A DNA stretch of 7,216 nucleotides, taken from JBDRGC01 sp043818215 (lineage in GTDB: Bacteria > Chloroflexota > Anaerolineae > Anaerolineales > UBA11858). The stretch is from NCBI GenBank assembly GCA_043818215.1, contig JBDRGC010000413.1, positions 1 through 7,216 of the forward strand, written 5' to 3'. Of the stretch, positions 1 through 5,405 are shown in pieces (position 1 is the first letter of the stretch; the number at the start of each line of letters is the position of its first letter). The translations under genes and the position numbers were made by a program. The notes below the pieces were generated by a model. The model searched no databases and was not told the DNA's origin. It saw only the letters and a program-made list of their open reading frames with translations.

Positions 1-238
1 CGACACGTCTTGGCACACCGTTGCGAACAATGCAGGTGATATCATGACCGATGCCCAAGCGCAATAAACCATACTTGGCGAACTGCTGGCGGGTCATACC
101 ATTGAGGGCCTTTTCATCCATGCGTTGCGACCAGGTGATCATCTTGTAAGCGATGGTTTCGGCATCGAAGTGGTGACAAGGTTCGCGTTTGGTGAGGATG
201 TACCAAACTGCGACCAGCAATCTGCGGGCGACACTTGC
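1..238 (-). pseudogene. IS110-like transposase, C-terminal fragment
   Basis: Read on the minus strand from about 238 down to the window edge, one frame stays open and gives a protein-like sequence beginning SVARRLLVAVWYILTKREP and continuing through TRQQFAKYGLLRLGIGHDIT. The pattern (A)R(K/R)LLVAVW.ILT followed about 45 residues later by a basic stretch and RLG(I/L)GHD(I/L)T resembles the C-terminal end of IS110/IS116/IS902-family transposases (DEDD/serine enzymes). Upstream of about position 238 the frame reads into low-quality sequence and a TAA codon, and no transposase-like sequence is seen in the other minus frames, so the 5' part is missing. The 3' end lies outside the window. The family call is from recall of the motif, not from a search. 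It is probably a dead remnant. Confidence 0.5.
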
Positions 239-239
239 G

Positions 240-258
240 CCTGCACTGCAAGTGCAGG
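240..258. repeat. Short perfect hairpin
   Basis: CCTGCACT at 240-247 and AGTGCAGG at 251-258 are exact reverse complements separated by GCA. It lies at the point where transposase-like coding sequence begins, so it may mark the truncation point or be a folding element of the insertion sequence. Confidence 0.5.
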
Positions 259-469
259 TGAGCCACATACTGCATGTCGCCGCCTTCGGCTGGCAGCTCA
301 CGGAGTGTGCCTTTGGCGACCGCCTTTACACCCATGCACTCTAGCGCCTGTCCTGCGACCGAAGGAAGTGTCGAAGGGTTTGAGAACCAGTCGCTCACTA
401 TTGGGTGTCGCACTTACTTGTTCACTTCAAGGGTTGGAGTTGATGGTACAATCATCTGACCAACACATT

Positions 470-533
470 CACTTCGTTCAGTGCAGGCATGGACGTTCAG
501 TTGTCAAAGCATGCACTGAGCGCAGCCGAAGTG
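470..533. repeat. Opposed pair of imperfect dispersed-type repeats
   Basis: CACTTCGTTCAGTG (470-483, extended by GCAGGCATG to about 491) is the reverse complement of CATGCACTGAGCGCAGCCGAAGTG (510-533) apart from small gaps, so the two can form a stem. The unit CACTGAGCGCAGCCGAAGTG is itself partly palindromic and looks like short dispersed intergenic repeats common in some environmental bacterial genomes. Copy number elsewhere cannot be seen from this window. Confidence 0.45.
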
Positions 534-540
534 TTCGTCA

Positions 541-565
541 TCTTTCGGGTGACAAAGTCGAAAGA
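541..565. repeat. Short hairpin
   Basis: TCTTTCG (541-547) pairs exactly with CGAAAGA (559-565) around an 11-nt loop. No T-tract follows, so it is not a typical terminator. Function unknown. Confidence 0.35.
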
Positions 566-671
566 CAGCAACCCTCGCTGACCAACCCCCACCAAACGTT
601 CGGTGGTTTCGGTCAAACGGGTCGCACCCCACGATGGAAGGGACGCACATTACAGAACGAAACAAACCGGC

Positions 672-747
672 GCCTGACAATCATTAGCAAGAGCGTGCTC
701 GGGATGCCTAGCCATACCCATGTGCGCCCCTCATCTAATTGTTAGCT
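672..747 (+). other. attC-like imperfect palindrome (possible integron recombination site)
   Basis: The 76-bp segment begins GCCTGACAAT and ends CTAATTGTTAGCT. The ends match the integron simple-site consensus at 6 of 7 positions each (RYYYAAC against GCCTGAC; GTTRRRY against GTTAGCT). The inner parts are partly complementary (ACAAT...TAG against CTA...ATTGT), with extra unpaired bases on one side, and a CCTAGCC centre. Its length is within the attC range. However, the two outer 7-mers pair with each other at only 4 of 7 positions, and no clean L boxes, integrase gene or second site is visible. If real, recombination would occur at G741/T742, immediately left of the AT-rich gene pair, making that pair the next cassette. 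This is a tentative call. Confidence 0.3.
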
Positions 748-766
748 AGATTCCGTTTAGTATAAT
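739..766 (+). promoter_or_regulatory. Sigma70-type promoter for the ATPase/TOPRIM pair
   Basis: A perfect -10 hexamer TATAAT lies at 761-766, with TTGTTA (4 of 6 matches to TTGACA) at 739-744 as -35, spacer 16 nt. It points towards the ATPase gene, whose ATG is at 830, leaving an AU-rich leader of about 55 nt. The -35 element overlaps the right end of the attC-like palindrome, so the promoter spans the junction with the AT-rich cassette. The leader contains a small hairpin at 802-816 (CAGAG/CTCTG) just before the ribosome binding site GAAGG at 816-820. Confidence 0.5.
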
Positions 767-829
767 TGGGTTACTAAAATTATTCATAAAAATACATAAA
801 GCAGAGTTTTGCTCTGAAGGGCGATTTCC

Positions 830-1936
830 ATGAAAATATTAGAATACAAATTTAGTGATGAGAGATGGGATTTTCAAAATATATGCTTTCAAGACATTAG
901 TCTAATTGTCGGAGATTCTGGTTCGGGAAAAACTAGACTTTTAAATACAATTTCTAATTTTGGCGATTATGTTGCTCAAAGCAAGTTACGTGGGGTAGCT
1001 TCATGGAACCTGATTTTGGATGTGGATGGCGAAGAATATCGGTGGGATGTTAGTACAACTAAAGAAGATAATACTGTAATTGTTGAACGAGAAAGATTAT
1101 TTTTGAACGATAAATTATTATTAGAAAGGGAAATTGACGAGTTTGTATTTAATGATTTGCCACCATTGCCTAAATTGCCCAAGAATGTGCTCTCGGTTTC
1201 AATCTTAAGAGAAGAAGAACTCATTAAGCCACTTTTCAAAGGTTTTACTAGAATCCGTCGGAGAAATTTTTGGGAAGACACTTTAGTAAAAAATTCTACT
1301 ATATATGCAATTGGTAGGCAGTCATTAGAAAACATTGGAAACAAGCAAAATTTAAGCGAACTTTTTATTCAAGAACTTGGTCTCAACCCAAAACTATATA
1401 TATTGTCAAAGTTCTTTACTGAAATTTACGATGAAATAGTTTTAAAGTTTAGAGATACTTTTGATTTTATTTCGGAAATTTCTATCCTTGAGAGCGGTGA
1501 CTTCGATTTAGGTAGTATTCCTGGCAGAGCTCCAATATTTTGCATAAAGGAACGAAATGTCGACAAATGGATAAGATTGGATGAATTCTCTTCGGGAATG
1601 CAGAAGGTTCTTTTAATTCTGACTGACATCCTAACTTTACCCAAAGGGAGTATATATCTAGTTGACGAGTATGAAAACTCACTAGGTATCAGTGCCATAA
1701 ATTTTTTACCAGAACTACTATTTTCCACGAATATAAATGCTCAAATACTGTTGACAAGTCACCATCCTTACATTATTAGAAAATTTCCAGTTAAATACTG
1801 GTACGTAGTTCATCGTGAGGGATCGAGAGTAAATTATGCCTTTGGAGATGGTTTAGTAGAAAGATATGGTATTTCATCTCAAGAAAAATATTTGCAACTA
1901 TTGAATGACCCAATTTACACTGAAGGGATTGAATGA
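830..1936 (+). CDS. ABC/SMC-like AAA ATPase (AAA_15/AAA_21 type), putative defence ATPase
   Basis: A 368-aa cytoplasmic ATPase. In order: Walker A GDSGSGKT at residues 28-35 after a short N-terminal beta segment; a poorly conserved, charged middle (about 60-240) without a long coiled coil; an ABC-signature-like FSSGMQKV at 253-260; Walker B SIYLVDEYEN at 274-283 with the DE pair D279/E280; and a switch-histidine motif LLTSHHP at 307-313. This order is that of the ABC/SMC-superfamily ATPases found in OLD nucleases, PARIS AriA, Septu PtuA and RloA-type proteins; such enzymes usually sense or gate a nuclease partner. The start is supported by GAAGG nine bases upstream, and the promoter at 739-766 fits. 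Its stop overlaps the next ATG by 4 nt (ATGA), implying a translationally coupled operon. The sequence is far more AT-rich than the genes at 3158-6675, suggesting horizontal acquisition. Fold and catalysis are well supported; the defence role is inferred from the partner gene. Confidence 0.85.
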   Translation: MKILEYKFSDERWDFQNICFQDISLIVGDSGSGKTRLLNTISNFGDYVAQSKLRGVASWNLILDVDGEEYRWDVSTTKEDNTVIVERERLFLNDKLLLEREIDEFVFNDLPPLPKLPKNVLSVSILREEELIKPLFKGFTRIRRRNFWEDTLVKNSTIYAIGRQSLENIGNKQNLSELFIQELGLNPKLYILSKFFTEIYDEIVLKFRDTFDFISEISILESGDFDLGSIPGRAPIFCIKERNVDKWIRLDEFSSGMQKVLLILTDILTLPKGSIYLVDEYENSLGISAINFLPELLFSTNINAQILLTSHHPYIIRKFPVKYWYVVHREGSRVNYAFGDGLVERYGISSQEKYLQLLNDPIYTEGIE

Positions 1937-2595
1937 ATATTTACGTACTAGTTGAAGGGGAGCGAGCCTCCAAAAGAATTTATAAAAATTGGATTTCTTA
2001 TGTAAATTCTGATTTAATTCCTATCGATTACTTATCCGATTTCTCGGAGAACAATTTTTACATTCTTGCTGGTTATGGACAACCCTATTTTTTTGAGCGG
2101 ATAGATAAAGCTGTTGTAGATGCGAACAATATTGACGCAGTTGATAGACTGGTAATTGCTGTTGATTCAGAGGATCAGGAATACCACGAGAAATTCGCGG
2201 AAATTTCAAATCGTGTAGATAAAATAGGCTGTAAAGTTGAAGTTCGAATAGTAATTCAGCATTTCTGTATTGAAACTTGGTTACTGGGGAATAAAACAAA
2301 TTTCCGAAAAAAACCTTGCGATGAAGAATTGTTATCTTTTTCCGAACTTTTCGATATTCGCAATAATGATCCAGAATTACTTCCTCCCCACAACAATAAT
2401 TCTTGGAATAGGGCTCAATTTGCATATCATTTCTTTAAAGCTGGCATTAGAGATGTGTACTCTGGTAGACAGTCTTACACAAAAAGAAACCCTGGTTTTT
2501 CAGTGGGCATTGGATTTTTCAATCAGGTCAAAAGTCGTTGTGTTGATGAAGGCCATATTAAAAGCTTTGACGCGTTTATGACCGCTTTCCAATAA
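1933..2595 (+). CDS. Probable TOPRIM/RloB-like (DUF4276-like) partner of the ATPase, putative nuclease
   Basis: A 220-aa protein with no signal peptide or membrane segment. The N-terminus reads NIYVLVEGERASKRIYKNW (residues 2-20): a beta strand ending in VEGE (E8, E10) followed by a helix, as at the start of TOPRIM-like RloB and DUF4276 proteins. A second acidic motif LVIAVDSED at 73-81 (D78, E80, D81) sits where the TOPRIM DxD strand is expected. HFCIETWLLGN at 110-120 recalls the (F/C)E.WLL motif of RloB/DUF4276 families. A C-terminal SYTKRNPGF (181-189) looks like a conserved basic element. TOPRIM domains bind Mg2+ and cut or rejoin nucleic acid; in PARIS the related AriB is released by its ATPase to act on host RNA. 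The pairing with an ABC-type ATPase resembles a split OLD protein. The exact family is uncertain, and a strict DxD is replaced by DxED. Its composition is as AT-rich as that of the ATPase gene. It ends only a few bases before group II intron-like sequence. Confidence 0.65.
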   Translation: MNIYVLVEGERASKRIYKNWISYVNSDLIPIDYLSDFSENNFYILAGYGQPYFFERIDKAVVDANNIDAVDRLVIAVDSEDQEYHEKFAEISNRVDKIGCKVEVRIVIQHFCIETWLLGNKTNFRKKPCDEELLSFSELFDIRNNDPELLPPHNNNSWNRAQFAYHFFKAGIRDVYSGRQSYTKRNPGFSVGIGFFNQVKSRCVDEGHIKSFDAFMTAFQ

Positions 2596-2599
2596 TTCA

Positions 2600-3000
2600 A
2601 AGCGAAAAAATCTGGCTAACCCAAGTTGCTCGTGTCGAGATAAATCCGAGACCCTGGGAATAGAGAAAGGAGAAGAACCTTCTAAGAAATTGGTCAATAT
2701 TACCCAGTGGGTGAAAGTCCCACCTGACCACATCGTCCCGATACCTATGCCAGGCACTGCGCACTTGCGCCGCGCGCACATCGTCCCGGTGTCTTTCCGG
2801 GAGTGCAGGTGTGTCTTTCGGGAAAGCCTGGCCAGTAGGCCGGTAGCGAGATCCACCCCGTTTGGCGGGGTCTGCGTCGTGCAAACCTGGTAACAGGAGT
2901 ACCGCATGAAAGCGGTTCCTTCAAGGAACCGCGTTCCTGTCCATGCTGACGCTGTTCTCCCTGGTGATTGGATTGCGCCGCTTGAAAAAAACGAAACGGC
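2600..3000 (+). mobile_element. Group II intron domain I-like sequence (ORF-less or truncated relic)
   Basis: The text GGCTAACCCAAGTTGCTCG, then GTCGAGATAAATCCGAGACC (2632-2651), then GGGAATAGAG...AAGGAGAAGAACCTT, then the stem-loop GTGGGTGAAAGTCCCAC (2707-2723), and later ACCTGGTAACAGGAGTACCGC (2885-2905), follows the order of conserved 5' (domain I) elements in bacterial group II introns, self-splicing retroelements. Supporting hairpins are CCCCG/CGGGG (2856-2870) and a 10-bp stem at 2912-2932 enclosed by ACAGGA/TCCTGT (2893-2898, 2935-2940). The expected GTGYG 5' end is not present; AAGCG at 2600-2604 is in about the right place and may be a decayed version. No reverse transcriptase and no 34-nt domain V are seen, so splicing is unlikely. 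A 12-bp direct repeat CACATCGTCCCG occurs at 2729-2740 and 2777-2788. The boundaries, especially the right one, are uncertain. Confidence 0.55.
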
Positions 3001-3010
3001 GATAAACGAT

Positions 3011-3084
3011 GGGGTAACCGTTCACTCCCCTTGTTCCAATGCTCCGCGAAGAGTGGGAACGAGTAGGGGAGGGGACGGTTACTC
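3011..3084. repeat. Large imperfect hairpin
   Basis: The arms are 3013-3044 and 3051-3083. GGTAACCGT (3013-3021) pairs with ACGGTTACT (3075-3083, with one G-T pair); CTCCCC (3025-3030) with GGGGAG (3066-3071); GTTCC (3033-3037) with GGAAC (3056-3060); the loop is near CGCGAA (3045-3050). It may be the distal part of the intron-like element, a palindromic dispersed repeat, or a transcription stop between the intron relic and the next operon. A second, smaller hairpin GGACAC-TCTC-GTGTCC follows at 3093-3108. Confidence 0.55.
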
Positions 3085-3157
3085 AGCCTAGCGGACACTC
3101 TCGTGTCCTACTACAAACCTGTCTTGCACTCACGACAGAAACCACAGGAGGTTCCCC

Positions 3158-3451
3158 ATGTCTCAAGATTTTGACCCAAGCACCCCAGGCTTTCCAGGCA
3201 TTCCAGGTATACCAGGCATTCCCAAGCCTGACCATGAAGAGCTATTCGAGATGGCCGAAGTAGCTGGAGATTGCGCCACTCGCGGGATTGGTGGTCTCTT
3301 CGGCGAATCGGATACTGAGCCGCCGGCCGGATTGCGCTACAAATGCAATGTCGGCCCCCATGACGTTGATCCCGAAGACGTGGATGAGCGCGATGCGGAG
3401 GGGAAGCCCATCTGCCCGGTGCATGGCGTCGCGATGCGTGTCGAGGACTGA
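3158..3451 (+). CDS. Small acidic protein with P-G-hydrophobic repeat and Cys/His ribbon
   Basis: A 97-aa protein I cannot assign to a named family. The start is secure: AGGAGGT at 3146-3152, five bases before ATG. Residues 10-22 form a collagen-like run (PGFPGIPGIPGIP), encoded by four tandem 9-bp units at 3185-3220. The middle (25-60) is likely helical, then Gly-rich. The C-terminal part holds C63 and H68, then C86 and H89 in CPVH, an arrangement that could bind one zinc ion as a small ribbon; an acidic linker (DVDPEDVDERDAEG) separates the pairs. No signal peptide or membrane helix is present. The next gene starts two bases after its stop, so the two are surely co-translated and probably act together. 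Zinc binding is inferred from residue spacing. Confidence 0.75.
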   Translation: MSQDFDPSTPGFPGIPGIPGIPKPDHEELFEMAEVAGDCATRGIGGLFGESDTEPPAGLRYKCNVGPHDVDPEDVDERDAEGKPICPVHGVAMRVED

Positions 3452-3453
3452 TC

Positions 3454-4482
3454 ATGTTAGGAACATTCGTCGACAAAATCAGCGGCTTCTTCGACCGCCG
3501 CTTCGTGATCGCCCACTGGATGCCGGCCCTCACCGGGCTGGGATTGGCCCTGGGATTGGCCGGTCTTCTCCTCGGGCCGCAGGATGTGTTCCAGTGGTGG
3601 ACGGGACGCTCCGAAACTGCACAGGCTATCATGGGGCTGGCAGCCCTCCTCGGGGTCACGCTGCTCGCCTTCCTGCTGGACGCGCTGACCACCCCCCTCG
3701 TGCGTCTGTACGAGGGCTACTGGTCCGAGGGAAGCTTGACCCGTTGGGCGCGAAAACGTCAACAAGATGCCCTGTCAGAAGCGAAAAACACTATCAAAGA
3801 GACCCGCGCCAAGGGAGCGCAGGCCACTCCCGGCGAGAAACGCGCCGGCGCGCACGCCTATCACCTGCGCTACTACAACTTTCCACGCAACGCTGGGAGG
3901 CTCAAACCTACTCAATTGGGCAATGTGCTTTCCGCCGCCGAGGAATACCCTCACCAGATGTACAGCCTGGATGCGGTGATATGGTGGCCCCGCATGGCGA
4001 CCTCGCTGCCCGAGGCTTTCAGCGCCCAGATCGATGCGGCCCTGACTCCCATGCTGGCGCTGCTCAATTTGAGTACGGTTTTCATCGCCGCGGCGCTGGG
4101 GGGCACCCTGGCCGTGCTGCCAACAGGCAATCCCTGGTGGGCCATGCCCATCATTTTGGCGGCTGGCCTTTTGCTGGCGCGCTTGTGCTACGGGGCAGCG
4201 GTCAGTCAAGCCACAGGTTATGCCCAAATGATCCGGGTAGCCTTCGACCTGTACCGGCAAGCAGCCCTCAAACAAATGCACATCCCCGTACCCGATAATC
4301 TGGTGGACGAACGGCGGCTTTGGTCTGCACTCAACACCTGGGTGTACCACTATATCCCCCCGTGGGAAGCCGCGCAGGGTGAGCAGAGCGTCGCCGCTCA
4401 TCCCTTTTATTACGATAAGCAAAAACCGACTGCCGACCGGCGACTGACGACCGACGACCGACCATCGACGGCTGACAGCTGA
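3454..4482 (+). CDS. Four-helix integral membrane protein of unknown function
   Basis: A 342-aa protein with hydrophobic helices at about residues 23-41, 57-79, 198-222 and 228-246. A charged cytosolic-type segment (about 90-195) lies between the two hairpins, and a C-terminal soluble part follows (250-342). The segment 138-181 contains LRYYNFP, then RLKPTQLGNVLSAAEEYP, then YSLDAVIWWPRM. This LPT(R/Q)LGN-AAE-YP-DAV-WPR pattern recurs in uncharacterised bacterial membrane proteins as I remember them, but no function is attached. The start follows the zinc-ribbon gene by two bases, with the GAGGACTGAT region serving as a poor ribosome site, so coupling is likely. The last 17 or so residues (from PTADRR) are encoded by the heptanucleotide array starting at 4426, and the TGA at 4480-4482 is one of its units. 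The native C-terminus has therefore probably been replaced or extended by the repeat. Confidence 0.8.
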   Translation: MLGTFVDKISGFFDRRFVIAHWMPALTGLGLALGLAGLLLGPQDVFQWWTGRSETAQAIMGLAALLGVTLLAFLLDALTTPLVRLYEGYWSEGSLTRWARKRQQDALSEAKNTIKETRAKGAQATPGEKRAGAHAYHLRYYNFPRNAGRLKPTQLGNVLSAAEEYPHQMYSLDAVIWWPRMATSLPEAFSAQIDAALTPMLALLNLSTVFIAAALGGTLAVLPTGNPWWAMPIILAAGLLLARLCYGAAVSQATGYAQMIRVAFDLYRQAALKQMHIPVPDNLVDERRLWSALNTWVYHYIPPWEAAQGEQSVAAHPFYYDKQKPTADRRLTTDDRPSTADS

Positions 4483-4537
4483 CGACTGATGGCTGACGAC
4501 TGACGACCGACGACTGACCACCGACAGCTGACGACCG
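4426..4537 (+). repeat. Heptanucleotide tandem array, plus orientation (about 16 units)
   Basis: From CCGACTG at 4426 the sequence runs in 7-bp steps (ACGACTG, ACGACCG, ACAGCTG, ATGGCTG and variants), about 16 degenerate units to 4537, with decayed sequence to about 4550. It overlaps the 3' end of the membrane-protein gene and supplies its stop codon. It resembles the short tandemly repeated repetitive (STRR) heptanucleotides described in cyanobacteria, though the unit differs. Confidence 0.85.
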
Positions 4538-4554
4538 ACCCCTAACGGCAACCC

Positions 4555-4610
4555 GCGGTCGGCGATCTGCGGTCGTCCGTCGTCCGTCGTCCGTCGTCAG
4601 TCGGCGGTCA
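4555..4610 (-). repeat. Heptanucleotide tandem array, opposite orientation (about 8 units)
   Basis: Eight 7-bp steps (GCGGTCG, GCGATCT, GCGGTCG, TCCGTCG three times, TCAGTCG, GCGGTCA) are the reverse complement of the unit family in the array that ends at 4537. The two arrays together form an inverted repeat capable of a long imperfect hairpin. Three adjacent TCCGTCG units are identical, suggesting recent slippage. The esterase gene starts 15 bases beyond it. Confidence 0.8.
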
Positions 4611-4625
4611 CTACCAGGCATATCA

Positions 4626-5396
4626 ATGCACAAACCCTCTCTCATCTACAACCCTCACCTGCCCGGCGGCCCATTCTTCTGGGAAGGCGGGGCAAGCGGC
4701 GTGCTGCTGATCCACGGGTTCACCGCCACTACCGCCGAGGTGCGTCCACTGGCAAAGTCGCTCCACGCCAGAGGCTACACCGTGGCTGGGCCGGTGCTAC
4801 CAGGTCACAACACCACTCCCAAAGACATCAATCGCTACAGCTGGGAAGATTGGGTCGCCACCGCCGAAGAATCCTACCGAGAGTTGGCAGACCGCTGCGA
4901 GCGGGTCTTCGTGGGTGGGGAATCAACTGGCGGGGTGCTGGCCCTCTATCTAGGCAGCAACCACCCCACAATTTCAGGAATCCTGACCTACGCGCCGGCC
5001 CTGAAATTAAACATCAGCCCCTGGGATGTGGTCATAATTCGCCTGCTGGCCCCCTTCATTCCCTACATACCCAAAAAAAAGCCCAGCGACGATAACAGCG
5101 ATATGGCCTGGAAAGGGTACACTGTCAACCCGCTGAAGGGAACCTTGCAACTGCTGCGCCTGCAACACGAGACGCTGCCGCTCCTGCCTGCCATCCGGCA
5201 GCCGATACTGATAATCCAGGGACGGCTGGATGCGACTGTGCGCCCGGATGTGCCCGACACGATTTACAATGGCGTCAACTCCGCAGTCAAAGAAATTCAC
5301 TGGATGGAAAAATCCAGCCATTGTGTGGCGCTAGATTGCGAATTCGATCAGGTCGCGGATATCACGCTGCGGTTTTTGGAGCGGGCCAGCCTGTAA
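4626..5396 (+). CDS. Alpha/beta-hydrolase carboxylesterase (Est30-like)
   Basis: A 256-aa cytoplasmic alpha/beta hydrolase, close to the usual length of thermostable carboxylesterases such as Est30 and of monoacylglycerol-lipase-like enzymes, which hydrolyse short- to medium-chain carboxylic esters. Visible motifs: oxyanion-hole HGFTA at 30-34 after strand GVLLI; PGHNTTP (59-65); nucleophile elbow GGESTGG at 97-103 with S100; acid D202 in QGRLDATV after strand ILIIQ; and catalytic histidine H232 in KSSHCVALD. The variable cap lies between about 125 and 185. No signal peptide. ATG 4626 is the only plausible start: the frame is closed by a TGA at 4515-4517, and no ATG, GTG or TTG lies between. 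A weak AGG sits seven bases upstream. It lies between a heptad array and a hairpin, so it is probably a single-gene unit. The natural substrate is unknown. Confidence 0.92.
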   Translation: MHKPSLIYNPHLPGGPFFWEGGASGVLLIHGFTATTAEVRPLAKSLHARGYTVAGPVLPGHNTTPKDINRYSWEDWVATAEESYRELADRCERVFVGGESTGGVLALYLGSNHPTISGILTYAPALKLNISPWDVVIIRLLAPFIPYIPKKKPSDDNSDMAWKGYTVNPLKGTLQLLRLQHETLPLLPAIRQPILIIQGRLDATVRPDVPDTIYNGVNSAVKEIHWMEKSSHCVALDCEFDQVADITLRFLERASL

Positions 5397-5405
5397 CGAC
5401 CGGTT

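Larger units (their letters stand above)
239..829. other. Non-coding region rich in short inverted repeats, upstream of the ATPase gene
   Basis: No convincing gene is seen here. The open frames on both strands are Cys/Arg/Ser-rich translations without domain motifs. What it holds: a perfect hairpin at 240-258 (8-bp arms, GCA loop); a pair of opposed imperfect repeats at 470-491 and 510-533; a hairpin at 541-565 with 7-bp arms TCTTTCG/CGAAAGA; a weaker stem around 580-620; an attC-like palindrome at 672-747; and a promoter at 739-766. Composition changes sharply from GC-rich to AT-rich at about 735-750, which marks the left border of the AT-rich cassette. Confidence 0.6.

Noticed and set aside
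114..413. A 99-codon minus-strand open frame
   Set aside because: It is in a different frame from the transposase-like sequence it overlaps and shows no motif. At best it is a frameshifted remnant.
125..745. A 206-codon plus-strand open frame
   Set aside because: Its translation is rich in Cys, Arg, Ser and His with no domain pattern, it has no good ribosome site, and it runs over several hairpins and the attC-like palindrome. It also opposes the transposase fragment.
2690..3098. Small open frames on both strands in the intron-like region
   Set aside because: They cross strong RNA stems, have no ribosome site with a matching protein pattern, and show no reverse-transcriptase motif.
3011..3108. 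Domain V of a complete group II intron
   Set aside because: The hairpins lack the AGC triad, the GNRA-type tetraloop and the two-nucleotide bulge at the expected places of a 34-nt domain V, so the intron-like element is treated as truncated.
3288..4298. A 336-codon plus-strand open frame overlapping the zinc-ribbon and membrane-protein genes
   Set aside because: An alternative frame of GC-rich DNA; Arg/Pro/Ser-rich, no ribosome site, and the overlapping genes have strong starts and coherent domains.
3775..4551. A 258-codon minus-strand open frame through the heptad array
   Set aside because: The array has almost no stops on the minus strand, so it produces artificial reading frames with VVS/SRQ-type repeats. 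There is no independent evidence of coding.
4426..4610. CRISPR array
   Set aside because: The period is 7 bp with degenerate contiguous units and no spacers. This is a heptanucleotide tandem repeat.
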